Below, one piece after another: positions 63,409 through 64,000 of a stretch of DNA of 64,000 nt (positions are counted from its first letter, which is position 1; every line of letters begins with the position of its first letter). The position numbers and the translations under genes are program-made. The DNA is taken from contig DATNPH010000120.1 of NCBI GenBank assembly GCA_036703315.1, forward strand, positions 1 to 64,000, written 5' to 3'. Below the pieces are notes generated by a model. It worked only from the letters and a program-made list of their open reading frames with translations, was not told the origin of the DNA and made no database searches. The stretch comes from DATNPH01 sp036703315 (GTDB lineage: Bacteria > Cyanobacteriota > Cyanobacteriia > Cyanobacteriales > Coleofasciculaceae).

Positions 63409-64000
63409 ATGCAATCTCATGAACGCAATCAAGACGTACTCGATCCTCAAACTCGTGCCTTCTACTGTCAAGTACTCGATATCATAAGCAAATCTCAAAT
63501 ACCATTGCTCGTCGGTGGTGGATATGCTTTCGAGCGCTATACGAGAATTGGACGCCCTACCAAGGATTTAGACCTTTTTGTTCGCCCCAAGGATTGTCCG
63601 GGCATCCTAGAGGTACTTTCTGACCATGGCTACCGCACTGAACTAACTATTCCTCATTGGTTGGGAAAAGCCTTTGAGGGTGAGGACTTTGTCGATATTA
63701 TCTTCAACTCTGCCAATGGTGTGAGTGAGGTTGATGATCGCTGGTTTGAACATGCTGTTGAGGAGCAAGTTCTGGGTATGTCGGTTCAGCTATGTCCTGT
63801 AGAGGAAATGATCTGGTCAAAGGCGTTTGTGCAGGCTCGCGATCGCTTTGATGGTCCAGACGTAGCGCACTTGATACGTGCCTGTAGTGAACAGATGGAC
63901 TGGGAACACCTACTCTATCGCTTTGGTTCTCACTGGCGAGTGTTTTTCAGCCATCTGATTCTGTTTGGCTTTATCTACCCTAGCGAGCGATCGCGGATTC
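63409..64000 (+). CDS. Nucleotidyltransferase-like protein, cut by window end
   Basis: 197 residues are visible from ATG 63409 (MQSHERNQDVLDPQTRAF); the end lies beyond the window. LLVGGGYAFERYTRIGRPTKDLDLFV has the GG and DxD pattern of the nucleotidyltransferase fold (MNT/AbiEii-like superfamily), and EDFVDIIFNS supplies a third acidic residue. Proteins of this group include aminoglycoside-type and toxin-like enzymes; nothing here decides among them. It starts 78 bases after the lipoprotein gene and may share its transcript. Confidence 0.75.
   Translation, partial: MQSHERNQDVLDPQTRAFYCQVLDIISKSQIPLLVGGGYAFERYTRIGRPTKDLDLFVRPKDCPGILEVLSDHGYRTELTIPHWLGKAFEGEDFVDIIFNSANGVSEVDDRWFEHAVEEQVLGMSVQLCPVEEMIWSKAFVQARDRFDGPDVAHLIRACSEQMDWEHLLYRFGSHWRVFFSHLILFGFIYPSERSRI

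Overview
The window is chromosomal DNA from a cyanobacterium, probably a filamentous one with a large, repeat-rich genome. The evidence is the dense scatter of HIP1 octamers (GCGATCGC), a split DnaE gene carrying an N-terminal intein half, a flavodiiron protein, system II cytochrome c biogenesis genes (ccdA-ccs1), GAF-GAF-PAS adenylate cyclase, CHAT and pentapeptide-repeat proteins, and heptamer short tandem repeats between genes. I see no tRNA, rRNA or CRISPR array. The genus cannot be fixed from the sequence alone.

Layout. 1-10 kb: 5' part of a flavodiiron gene, a cNMP-binding protein, a TspO/MBR-like membrane protein, a CheY-like regulator, a SagB/ThcOx-type oxidoreductase, a pentapeptide protein and a CyaB-like adenylate cyclase. 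10.5-18.2 kb: purC followed by the outer-membrane cluster omp85-lpxC-fabZ-lpxA-lpxB, then ispF. 18.2-28.3 kb: a large sensor kinase, trpD, a retropepsin-like lipoprotein, carA, a STAS protein that appears to start at ATT, mini-RNase III, rlmB and a DUF1816 protein. 28.5-37.2 kb: alpha/beta hydrolase, a DyP peroxidase with a lysine-rich repeat tail, VanY-like peptidase, CAP protein, a decayed serine protease, gatA and an AT-rich ACP phosphodiesterase.

37.6-51 kb is the accessory heart of the window. dnaE-N ends in a split intein. Behind it lies a decayed secreted-protein gene, then a 1049-residue membrane protein with seven copies of a roughly 100-residue repeat. A 275-bp near-copy of one repeat unit lies 7 kb further on, so the two copies bracket an island. 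The island holds a degraded and an intact toxin-antitoxin module, a predicted nuclease-NACHT NTPase (candidate antiphage defence) with a frameshifted helical C-terminus, a truncated VapB/Phd-like antitoxin, an XRE regulator and three small unknown genes.

51-56.4 kb is a five-gene branched-chain/neutral amino-acid ABC transporter on the minus strand. 56.6-64 kb holds a CHAT protein lacking its expected catalytic His, ccdA-ccs1, an LRR-protein kinase, a lipoprotein and a nucleotidyltransferase-like gene cut by the window end.

Repeats shape the window: heptamer arrays between and inside genes (lpxB, CHAT), GC-rich iterated elements inside the sensor kinase and the cyclase, two MITE-like elements (29.4 and 52.0 kb), and many perfect hairpins behind genes.
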